A program made the translations under genes and the position numbers. A stretch of 25,559 nucleotides of DNA from contig NW_024468399.1 of NCBI RefSeq assembly GCF_002104995.1, positions 1-25,559 on the forward strand. Reading direction: 5' to 3'. The DNA comes from Linderina pennispora. Its lineage: Eukaryota; Kickxellomycota; Kickxellomycetes; Kickxellales; Kickxellaceae. A model generated the notes under the pieces. It made no database searches, was not told the DNA's origin, and worked only from the letters and a program-made list of their open reading frames with translations. Numbering within the stretch: position 1 is the first letter of the stretch; every line of letters starts with the position of its first letter. Shown piece after piece: positions 17,153 to 25,559 of this stretch.

Positions 17153-17199
17153 CTTGTGTTTGTGTTTGTGTGTTTGTGTGTTTGTGTGTTTGTGTGTTG
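17153..17199 (-). repeat. CA-rich (ACACACAA)n simple repeat in the lysozyme 5' leader
   Basis: The plus strand reads as five or so units of TGTGTTTG/TGTGTGTT. In the lysozyme mRNA orientation this is an unstructured CACAAACA leader between the TATA box and the start codon, about 42-88 bases upstream of the ATG. It may be a translation-enhancing leader or simply slippage DNA. Confidence 0.5.
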
Positions 17200-17235
17200 A
17201 TATCGAAGGGACAGAACGGAAGCGTGGCGGGACCC

Positions 17236-17242
17236 TTTTATA
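17236..17242 (-). promoter_or_regulatory. TATA box of the lysozyme gene
   Basis: TATAAAA on the minus strand in the context GAGATATAAAAGGG lies about 125 bp upstream of the lysozyme ATG, with the CA-rich leader in between. Strong TATA boxes are typical of inducible secreted-protein genes. Confidence 0.5.
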
Positions 17243-18325
17243 TCTCACGTAGAGATGGCTACAAAGATAATTTCAGAGCCCGACAGTGCAACATCTATTT
17301 TTTAGCAATCGCCACTAACCAGCAACTATGACCGCATGGCATTGCCAATCACACCCCACATGCACCTTTGTACATGTCGACCATGCTAAATGGCATACCC
17401 TACAAGTACAGCAACTAGCAAGGAGATTCTAAAAATAAATATTCCGCATATCCCTGTGGAGCATATGGATTATGCTACGTAAGCATGCATATCCGAGTAA
17501 GCGGTTCCGGGATATTGTAGCACCGAGAAATCACGCTGCAAAATGGCTCTCACGCAGCCAAAATAGATTGATGCAGCTGTTTGGAACTTTCCAGGCATGA
17601 TAGCTATCCACAGACCATGCTGGATATACCAGTTGACTAAGGAGCAATCATGCTTATAGCAGATTATGATGTCATACGCTAAATATAGGCGAAACGGTGT
17701 CACCCTCGCTGAAGGTTGCAAGGTGGCTCAATGCTACATCCAATACTTCAGACATTTTTACTTTCAGGACAACGCTTGCTGGCCACGGTACCTTCAGTAT
17801 GTTCTCGTCACCATGCTGCCGTTCTCGCTATTCCTGGTGCCTAATTATCCAAGATATTCTGGGCAGTAATAGCCTAGGTATGTGCTTATGTCAGGTTGGA
17901 ATCTAGGGGTGGACGCCGTGAAGGAGAATATACCCAGAACCTTCATGCAGACAGAGTAATTACATGCATTTGATACCTACCTAAAAACACCACTAGCTGT
18001 CAAGTTGTAAGGGTACTTGTGGCACAACAAACTGCCTCAATGCTCACTTTGTATAACCTATCGATATCAATGTCCGAGCAATAGCCGCCGTTACATTTAA
18101 GTCACACTTACCATGCAGCACTGCTGCCGCAGTCTAAATCGGGATCAGCAAGACATCATGCTGATACGCCATTATATACGCCACTAATTATACATGGTTG
18201 CCTTTATACTGGCGTAGTATATGCTACTATGACATGATGTCAATTCACCAGTGTACAGTCAGCCACAGCGATGTGCAGCACGGATATCTTTTGTGATAAG
18301 TAGCCATCAGTATATACCGGAAAGA
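17243..18325. other. Gene-free divergent spacer between lysozyme and chitinase
   Basis: About 1.1 kb of moderately AT-rich DNA. It must hold upstream regulatory sequence for both secreted genes. Short open frames here (for example around 17666-17906) have no recognisable content. Several short stretches such as CATATAT- and GTACTTG-type words recur, but I could not establish a defined repeat by eye. Confidence 0.4.
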
Positions 18326-18332
18326 TATAAAG
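18326..18332 (+). promoter_or_regulatory. TATA box of the chitinase gene
   Basis: TATAAAG in the context AAAGATATAAAGGGG lies about 80 bp upstream of the chitinase ATG at 18411. Its context closely resembles that of the divergent lysozyme box (GATATAAAAGGG), which suggests similar promoter design. Confidence 0.5.
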
Positions 18333-18410
18333 GGGCCTCCTGTGCACTCCTGGCCCGCCTTGCCTTCTGTCATTTCTACGTCAGGTAGTTTCTTAAGAAA
18401 AACATTAACC

Positions 18411-21400
18411 ATGCATTACTTTGAATATTTTATTATGTTAGCACTCGCCGGCATTATTGCTGGTGACCCTATTGCAAATGAGCGTGCTAACGAATGCCGT
18501 GTTTATACGGTAAAACCAGGCGATTACTGTGACAAGATTGCAGAGGAAGCCAAAATCTCGGTGTTTGGGCTGAAGTTGTTCAATATTGGCCTGGACTGCA
18601 ACATGCTGATGGTTGACCAGCGGCTTTGTGTTACTCCCGGAATGCTTCCCTCAAGGAAGCCTCACAAGAACAAAGATGGGTCCTGCTATGCTCACAACGT
18701 AACTTCTGGTGATACTTGCTACTCCATCGGCAAGCCGCTTGATCTGTCACCATCCGATATTGAAGGATTTAACAATAACACCTGGAAGTGGACCGGATGC
18801 AATGGGCTCCAGCTTGAGATGGGCATTTGCCTTTCATCCGGCACACCGCCGCTGCCCAAAGTCGACCCCAAAGCAGAGTGCGGTCTCACATCAAAGGGAA
18901 ACATGACATGCCCACTGAAACTCTGCTGCTCAGAGTATGGATATTGTGGATTCGACGAGGTGTTTTGCAAAAAGCCAACTGGTGCTATAGGCACCGGATG
19001 TCAGAGTAACTGCGACATGAGCTGGCCAAAGGATAAAAAGATTTGCTCAGGTGCATTGTCAAAAAGAATCGGTTACTACGAATCCTGGGCCGTCAACCGC
19101 ACCTGCCACAAGTACAAATTCGACAAAATTGACCCTCGCCAGTTCACACACATACACTATGCATTTGGAAATGTCAGCAGCGACTTTCTACCTACACTCG
19201 ATGATGACCAGGCAGTGCAGCTCCAGGAGATGCACCAGATGAAACAAATCAACCCGGATCTAAAAATAATTCTGTCATGTAAGTAGCTCGAGAGGTATCT
19301 GCTATTCGCATTGCCATTCACCGCTGTAGCTAACCCTCTACCTGCATGTCTAGTTGGTGGGTGGGCATTCAATGACCCAGGTCCGACAGAGCACCGCTTT
19401 TCTGATTTAATATCCAAATCAGACCGCCGCACAAAATTCAACGATGCCATCTCGCAGTGGATCGAGCAGGGTCTCATTGACGGCGTTGACATCGACTTTG
19501 AGTACCCGACATCTGGTGAACACGGTGGCCGCAAGCCCGATTACGACAACTATCTCACATGGATTAAAGAGCTACGAGAAAAGATTGGAAAGGCATCGCT
19601 GTCCATTGCTGCTCCAGCCAGTCCTTGGTATTTGCGCGGGTTTAGAATTGAGGAAATGACAGAGTACCTTGACTATATCATATTCATGTCATATGACCTA
19701 CATGGCACATGGGATGCAAACATCACGTCCCTTGGCCCTTATCTCAACCCACACACTAACATGACCGAAATCAGAGACGCGCTCAAAATCATTGAGCGGG
19801 CTGGAGTATCGTCAAACAAGATTATGATGGGTCTTGGCTTCTATGGAAGGTAAGTTAACGAGAACCATGGACACAGCAGGGCACAGAAGAAGAAACGTCA
19901 CAAAATCATTGTCATACCATTAGATCGTTTGCAATGAGAGACCCGGCGTGTAATAATCCCGGATGCATGTTTTCCACTGGAGGCACACCTGGCGAATGCA
20001 CAGAGACCAGCGGCTATATCTCATACGGAGAGATAAAAGATATGCTTGACAACAGGCAGGCCTACCATGTCCGATATGATGAGCAGGCACTTGTCAATAT
20101 AATGCTCTATGGCTACAACGACTACGTCTCGTATGACAGCGAAGTATCGTTAAAGGCAAAGCTCAAAGAAGCGAAGGATCTGTGTCTCGGTGGAGTCAGC
20201 ATCTGGGCTATCGATCTTGACGACCGCTACGGGTCGCTCATTTCCGCAGTTTCTGGGCTTCCTTACCAGCCGCTGGATGGGTCTGATGGCGTCGATACAT
20301 TCGGCGAGGAAGATGAGGATGACGAGGACGTGTTTTTCGACTTTTTCGAAATTCAGGATGTAGGAGATATCAGCGACGATGACTTTTTGAAGCGAATCAA
20401 AGGCAGCATGAGTCTCCGCGAGAAAAAGTACATGCGGGATGATTTCTGGACAACGTCTTTGATGAGGTGAACAGTGTTGTAGAAGAGGTGGGTGGACTGG
20501 CGCCAGAACGCATTTACCAACTCTATCTGCTTGCTGGAACACACATGATGCAGCAGCTGATTGACACGGCAAAGGAGGATCTGAAGGACCAGGATATGAA
20601 GGGAAAGTGGCAAAAGAAGTATCAGAAATATATGCGTGGGAGGGTTGATGAACAGGTAAGCTAGTGTTTCCTCAGCATGTAAAACTAATGCTGTGTCGCT
20701 AACCAAAACATCTCATAGCTTGCCGATGTGTGCTACGAGCACGGCGAATGGTTTACGTGCAAAGAGTAAGTACACAGAGAGCAATTTCATAACGAAGCAC
20801 GGCAAATATTCTGACGATTTTGTTTACTTTAGCATGTATCAACACAAGCCAAAGAAATGCCCCAAGGAGGCAGATTGGTGGAACGAAGCCGAGTTCATAC
20901 TGAATGGTGACGACAACTCGGTCCATGCCTTCGACAAGTATATCAACGAAACGCTTGGTCTTTCTCACGACATGCTCGTCATGGGAACAAAGTTCACCGA
21001 CGACCGCGGCTTCTACTGTCCACCACCAATTATGCGCGACACTCCAAATAGCACGTCACCTGCCGCAGACCTATCGGTGGTCGGCAGCACTCGTGATATA
21101 GCCGGATGTCTCTCGGCGGTCAACAAGATTCCAGGTCTGAAGGACGACTATCCTCCAAAGACCGGCGAGCTCCTGACAGCATTCATCGACAGTGCATCGG
21201 CATCACTGGACGACATGCGGTTTAGGCACGAACTGCAGACCACAGACATAGACACGCTGTACCAGGGTGTTGTGCAGACCATTGCCAGAACACAGTCTGG
21301 CAATGATACATTGGACCAGTTCTACCAGTATCGAGAGTGGGTAGAGGAGAAGAAAAAGGAAGCGAAATTCATTGCGCTATTCTTCATAGAACTGGTCGTT

Positions 21401-22858
21401 GGTGCGGTGGTCGGGGGATCATTGACATTGCTGTCGGACTGGTTGGCGAGGCCATCACCATGGGGCTCGAGGCTATTGGTGCTGCAAGGGCAGTCGCAAG
21501 CATTGAGACACAAATGGCCCGGGCTATGAATACATTGGCGGAGCTGCCTGGCATCCGCAACGCAATCCGGCTGGTTGACGAGGGCGCGCAGGCATCAAAG
21601 CTGGTGTTCAGGCGTGCGTGGGGGTCGTTCCCAAAGCCCGTGCAGGGCATTGTTTAGACGGTTGGTGCCAAAGCTGGAAAAGGCGAAGAAGCTGATCAAG
21701 GAGTCTGGATGCGATGCAGCAAGTAAGTTGAACAAGGAGTATAGTTGTTAGCTACATGCACTGACTGTATTTTTGCAAGCTGTAGGCGAGATTATCCAGT
21801 TTGAAATACCGGACCTGGCTGGCACAGCGGCACGGGTTAGTCTGCTGGCAACAAACTCGACACTGGGGATTACAGGGTTTGATGAATCCGACAAGTACGA
21901 GGCACCCGCAGGGGGTAATCAGAAAGTCTTCACCCACCAGAGACAAGGACTGGTGCATATTTGACATGACTAGCACGCACGAATTGCGCGGATACACGGA
22001 CAAGGACGACTACCGCTACGTAAGTATATATGCATGCCGCCTAAATTCCAGAAATACCAAGTATTGCTAATTATGGCTACATAGTGTTTCTGCCAAGTGC
22101 CCTCCACGACACAAACCCGCAAAAAACAACAAGTCGCTGACCTGCTCCGATGGTCGGGTTGTGCAAACTGGATTCCTGAAGTCCAAGCCGCCGCTGGCAC
22201 TCAATGGATTCGAAAAAGCTGGATCACAAGCCCAAACTGTGACCACATTTACGAGCTCAACGATTTTATGCGGTTCACCGGTGTCCGGGACAAAAACAAG
22301 CGCGACAAAATGTGCAAGCGAATCGAGAAAGTTGACCCCGAGTTCAACAGCCGCGTGCGCAAATACATCAATGGACCGAAAAACCTGCAGGTCATCGGAT
22401 CCAAAGTCAACGGCCTCAAGATGCAAATGTTCATGTCCAAGTATCCGGGTTCGTCGCTGCAAGACAAGGACAAGTTTGATGCCGTCAAATCGTATATGGA
22501 TAAGAAGAAGTCGACCCTGGATACAGTGAGGACAGACTTGGCCAAAGATGTTTTGGCGACTTGGAGGCTCTGGAGAAGAAAGAGATCACGGGCGGCGAAA
22601 CACTGCATTTCCAGGGCATAAAGAGCAAGTTTGAGACGCACTTTGATAACGGCGTAACCAGACGTGGGCGAATGGATTGATATGGCTAACAAAGATCATG
22701 GATGAGAAGGACCCGAAGAAGCGGCCGTCACTCGAGAACCAGATGCGTACCAAAGGTTGAGACGGGAACGTAAGGCAATCAGTAGCTTTTCGGCCGACAC
22801 GCTGCGTGATGTGAAGTCTGACCCTGTGGGCCACATCTGCAAGAAGAGGCGCACGTAG
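18411..22858 (+). CDS. Killer-toxin-like chitinase: LysM-LysM-CBM18-GH18 with long C-terminal region and HNH-like tail (several frame breaks)
   Basis: Seven exons: 18411-19278, 19354-19849, 19924-20655, 20719-20765, 20833-21722, 21780-22019, 22085-22858 (about 1,350 codons). A signal peptide (MHYFEYFIMLALAGIIAG) leads into two Cys-rich LysM domains (YTVKPGDYCDKIA; HNVTSGDTCYSIG) and a CBM18 (CCSEYGYCG). The GH18 domain has SFGGW across intron 1, the complete catalytic DGVDIDFEYP and MSYDLHG. This is the order of the K. lactis killer-toxin alpha/beta-like (subgroup C) chitinases. Beyond it come an acidic linker, a Cys-containing region, a hydrophobic module (about 21365-21500) and a basic tail with an HNH-like signature. 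Frame breaks lie near 20448, 21413-21417, 21645-21647, 21911-21915, 22551-22554, 22658-22659 and 22739-22740, mostly in homopolymers. Conserved-looking protein resumes after each one. The reading frame of 22085-22235 is ambiguous. The role of the tail is inferred. Confidence 0.75.
21365..21500 (+). other. Hydrophobic module inside the chitinase gene
   Basis: Two adjacent hydrophobic, glycine-rich stretches (FIALFFIELVVGAVVGG, then IDIAVGLVGEAITMGLEAIG in the neighbouring frame) are separated by a frame break in the G run 21413-21417. They lie between the GH18 half and the HNH-like tail and are followed by amphipathic helices rich in Ala, Arg and Lys. They could form a helical hairpin for membrane insertion or translocation; this is an inference from composition only. 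Confidence 0.5.
22238..22420 (+). other. Putative zinc-less HNH (His-Me finger) nuclease core at the chitinase C-terminus
   Basis: In the continuous open frame, CDHIYEL at 22238-22258 supplies an Asp-His start. About 46 residues later NLQVIGSKVNGLK (22382-22420) has the exact spacing of the HNH second half, N-L-x-x-L-x4-N-x2-K: first Asn, second Asn nine residues on, Lys three further. The CxxC pair that holds structural zinc in many HNH proteins is absent (Gly and Val at those positions). Flanking sequence is strongly basic. The fold and activity are inferred from the motif alone; the DH-to-N distance is longer than in minimal HNH domains. Confidence 0.5.
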
Positions 22859-23022
22859 AATCTCTACTAGTTAAACATGCAAATGTGAGGTTGTGAATCA
22901 CGTCTCAATCTGTTCGCCATTGGCTGTGGCGAGCCTCTTGTACTGGTACGGGTCTGGCTGCTAAGAAACGCGCAATTCGCTCTAGTTTTCTTTATTGCCC
23001 TCTTGACAGCTGGCCGTGTGGC

Positions 23023-23029
23023 TATAAAA
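23023..23029 (+). promoter_or_regulatory. Orphan TATA box
   Basis: TATAAAA in the context GTGGCTATAAAAGGC is as good a match as those of the two secreted genes to the left. No gene follows on the plus strand within 400 bp, so it may be a relic promoter or serve an unrecognised non-coding transcript. Confidence 0.3.
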
Positions 23030-23520
23030 GGCTACTGGTGACAGTCTCGGGTGAAGTTGACAAAGATTGAAAAGACTTGTTCTAAATCATATCTGCATCA
23101 ACAGGAAGCACCGAAGAGACCGGTAATTATAATATTGGTGTGAAAAATGAGGCGCTCATATCCAGCGACTAATATCACCAAGCAGCTCATGTTTATATAT
23201 GCATATATACGCAACTTTCATGAATGAGCCGACACCGTCGTTGTTGGGCCGGTACGGAAATATTAGCCATATGCCAGCGAAGCTGTTTGTCATATGCATC
23301 CTTCGGATTTATTGTTGAGGGATGACAGCGTTAGGATACTGGTAGATTTCGGGTGATACAAAGCTAGTGACGGTAAAGAAGCTCCCAAGACCTACAACTA
23401 TACTGACGTGTGCTAAGCTATATCGTGCAGCCGCTATACCCTTGCATACGCACTATGGCGTGGATAGAGGAATTAGGATTAGTTATACACAGAAATAGAC
23501 AGCGTGCTGAGAGCAGCGGC

Positions 23521-23594
23521 AATAGCATAAAGTTTCAAGCACATCAGCTGTTTCCACCCGCGTTGATCGCAGGGAGCAAATTCGGATAACAGAT
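23521..23594 (-). repeat. Dispersed 74-bp leader-like repeat, copy 2
   Basis: This matches 1105-1178 in the same orientation with no gaps. On the minus strand the shared ATG opens MCLKLYAIAAALSTLSISVY and then a stop. The residues form a plausible signal peptide with N-terminal Lys and a hydrophobic core. In this copy the frame is also open upstream of the ATG, to about 23853. Confidence 0.55.
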
Positions 23595-24004
23595 TAATAT
23601 ATGGCTGAACTGAATGTATTGCTCCCTCGTGGGGGCAGTTGACAACAGCAGCTCCAAAACTATCCAGATAAGCCTTTAGCTCAGACAGCCTGGTGCGAGG
23701 GCTGCGGCCCTGGATTTGTGGCAACACAGAAAGACGAACCATATACGGTGTTCTAGAAACCAGCCTACCAGTCATCAGCCGTGCCAACACACCGGCGGTA
23801 AATGCGCAAACCCCTTCTCTCTTTCCACTCTTGTTTTCGACTATTTCCAACATTGGGCTCAGCTGGTACGCCTACCCACTAGGTGGTTAGCGACATACTA
23901 GTTGCACTCTACTGCTGGGCACTAATGATGCTGTCATTTGCTTGCTTTGAATAACCTCGCCCATGTGCGGCAATGGTAAAAAGATATCTATTTAAAAAAG
24001 GCGC

Positions 24005-25559
24005 TCATTGGTCTGCAACCCCGTTCTGTTGCGAAGCCGATAGCTCGGCTGGTGGCATATCGTTAGCCAGTATTTTGTTAACGTTGCTTACATGTGGTGG
24101 CTCGTGAATTTGGTTATCGGCCGGATATTTTGGAGTTCCGTCGTCTGCAGTAGTCGGTGCAGTAGCAAGTGGAGGCGGCTCATTCCCCGTGTCTGACGTA
24201 GATTCCGGAACCGGAGCCTCTTGACATATTACTGCCCTCAGCTGTTTCAGCTGCTTCCACCGTTTCGGTTGTTACCGCGGCAGCACTATCAATGGCACCG
24301 ACAATGGCCGTGCTGGCTGATGATCCGTTGGCCACAGGGGGTGGCGATGCTGCTCTTCCCTGTTGCTCCTGCTGCTGCGCCTCAGCATCCTTTCCGTTGC
24401 TATGGGTCTGGTTGTCATCACCCGCTGTAGGCTTGGAGTCCTCTACCACGCTCTTTGCTGACAGGTCTACACCATCGATAGATGGGGCAGCTGTGGATGT
24501 GTTGGCGTCTAGAGGCGGTGCCTCAACGTCAGCCTCAGTATCACCGTGGGTAGATGCCTGGTCGGCAATATCTCCAGCTGCGGCGGAGGGCACAGCGGTG
24601 GACGTCGCCGACGCGGCCGACGACACGGCGTTGTTGGTCGAGCCACCAATATACGACGACATTCCTTCTCGTACCTCAGTTTCTCACGATCGTAGATCTC
24701 AAAGTACGGCTTCCGCTCATCCTCGGACATGTTCTTCCATCTGAGGCTCATCACCCGGGTCAGCTCGCCCGAGCTCATCTCGACGCTCGAGTTCTTGACG
24801 CCGGGCCGCTCAGCCTGGCAGAACAAAACAAAGGCATTGGCCGGGCGCTTCGGGGCATTCGGATCCTTATTTGAGCCCGACTTGCGGTGTGTTGTCGAGG
24901 GATCAACCGACGACGAGTGTGAGGGAGTCTGCTGCTGCGGGTACCGACACCGCTTGCGGGGTTTTGACGCCGGCGCGACCGTCCGGCGGCAGCAGTACGT
25001 GGTTGCGGCTCGGGGGCATCGTTGTCGGAGATGTGGGCGCGAACAAACGAGTCCTTCAGGGGCACGTCCGAGTCAGAGGCCGAGTCGGTGTAGCGGCGAG
25101 TGCGATCAAGCCGCTCGAGCAGCAAACTACACAGCTCCAAAAAGAGATTTAGGGTTTAGTGGTTATGCAAAGGGAGGACGTCACCTACATAGGTGCAGGA
25201 TTGGACGCACGCCACTTACTTTCTCTCGATCTTCATCCGGCGCAGCGCTTCTGTGAGCGATACAGCTTGACAGCAAGCATCTCGTTGTACTACAGGCAGG
25301 GTGTGGGAAGTATCAGGCACGAGAAAAAGCGTTAATAATGGCGATCCCCTCCAAACATGCGATTGTTCACGTATTCATTATCGGAAGAGAAAACCAACCT
25401 CTTCAAGCTCTTCGAGCTGCCGCTTCAAATCACGGCATCTGTATTTGTGGTGCTTCTCTACAAAAAAGGCGGTAAAATAGAATTGGTGAGTTTAGCATGC
25501 CAGGAAATCACATTTCATTCTCCGCGGGCCGCTGCGCCAAAATCCTTACCTTCGCTGCC
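24005..25559 (-). CDS. NHP10: HMG-box protein, Nhp10 (INO80 complex) type, 5' end missing (several frame breaks)
   Basis: Exons in gene order: 25550-25559 (partial), 25399-25457, 25220-25289, 24005-25126. All intron boundaries are GT/AG (donors GTAAGG, GTTGGT, GTAAGT) and phases agree. The N-terminal part is a coiled coil (DLKRQLEELEE, NEMLAVKLYRSQ) ending in LLLERLDRTRRY. A basic linker precedes one HMG box (DPNAPKRPANAFVLFCQAE...LTRVMSLRWKNMSEDERKP, then YFEIYDREKLRYEKE). A long Ala/Ser/Thr/Glu-rich disordered tail ends at 24005-24007. The coiled coil plus LLERL plus HMG arrangement is that of yeast Nhp10, the DNA-binding subunit of the INO80 remodeller module. Frame breaks lie near 25244-25247, 24979-24980, 24662-24663 and 24221-24222. 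An ordinary Nhp6-like HMG protein is less likely because of the N-terminal helix. Confidence 0.78.

Larger units (their letters stand above)
22859..24004. other. Gene-poor spacer between chitinase and NHP10
   Basis: About 1.1 kb with no supported gene. It contains a good TATA box at 23023-23029 with no convincing coding frame downstream (the next ATG at 23146 opens only 26 codons). It also contains copy 2 of the leader-like repeat. The minus-strand open frame 23479-23853 overlaps that repeat and may be partly a relic, but its upstream portion resembles nothing I know. Confidence 0.45.

Noticed and set aside
17153-17199. CRISPR-like or telomere-like repeat
   Set aside because: The TGTGTTTG units have no spacers and no telomere motif; it is a simple microsatellite in a 5' leader.
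18411-22858. Calling the chitinase a pseudogene because of its frame breaks
   Set aside because: The same kind of homopolymer break affects CK2 beta, FIS1, PET100 and NHP10 in this window, splice sites and GH18 catalytic residues are intact, and protein-like sequence resumes after each break.
22859-24004. An immunity gene for the nuclease-like tail
   Set aside because: I looked on both strands downstream of the chitinase; no open frame of convincing content was found apart from the leader-like repeat region.
1-25559. tRNA or rRNA genes
   Set aside because: I saw no cloverleaf with a proper T-arm GGTTCGA context and no rRNA-like conserved blocks; stray GTTCGAA words lie in coding or leader sequence.

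Overview
This window is nuclear DNA from a filamentous or early-diverging fungus. The evidence is short (about 60-110 bp) GTAAGT/AG introns, compact gene spacing, a GT15 (Kre2/Mnt1) mannosyltransferase, a LysM/CBM18/GH18 killer-toxin-like chitinase, an Nhp10-type HMG protein and a secreted GH24 lysozyme. The GC-rich coding regions, AT-rich spacers and gene mix would fit Kickxellomycotina (Coemansia-like) fungi, but that placement is an inference I could not test.

Layout. Positions 1-16300 are mostly conserved housekeeping genes: dynactin p27/DCTN6 (partial, -), FIS1 (+), a WBP2-like GRAM/PPxY protein (+), PET100 (-), a Zrg17/ZnT6-like cation diffusion facilitator (-), a HAD phosphatase (+), an RNF115/126-type RING-H2 E3 ligase (-), a Cdh1/Fizzy-related APC/C activator (+), an OTUD3-like deubiquitinase (+, five exons), an M28 carboxypeptidase-Q-like membrane peptidase (-), casein kinase 2 beta (-) and a Kre2/Ktr mannosyltransferase (+). 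Three of them act in ubiquitin signalling: RNF126-like, Cdh1 and OTUD3-like. Positions 16296-22858 are an accessory block with two divergently transcribed secreted antagonism genes: a GH24 lysozyme with an N-terminal SH3-like domain, and a giant seven-exon chitinase. The chitinase carries two LysM domains, a CBM18, a complete GH18 active site, a hydrophobic module and, at its C-terminus, what I read as a zinc-less HNH nuclease signature. About 1.1 kb of gene-poor DNA follows, then an Nhp10/INO80-type HMG-box gene (-) that runs off the right edge.

The main caveat is quality of the reading frames. About 20 single-base (or dinucleotide) frame breaks occur in short homopolymer runs, mostly G/C contractions. 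They hit genes that should be functional (FIS1, PET100, CK2 beta, M28 peptidase, NHP10) as well as the chitinase. The simplest reading is uncorrected sequencing error rather than mass pseudogenisation, so the chitinase should not be called a pseudogene on these breaks alone. Intact single-frame genes are the HAD phosphatase, Cdh1, the mannosyltransferase and the lysozyme; the OTU gene is also unbroken once spliced.

The most interesting candidate is the chitinase with a putative nuclease tail. It looks like a single-polypeptide analogue of the yeast zymocin design (chitin-binding/chitinase delivery part plus nuclease payload), sited next to an antibacterial-type lysozyme.
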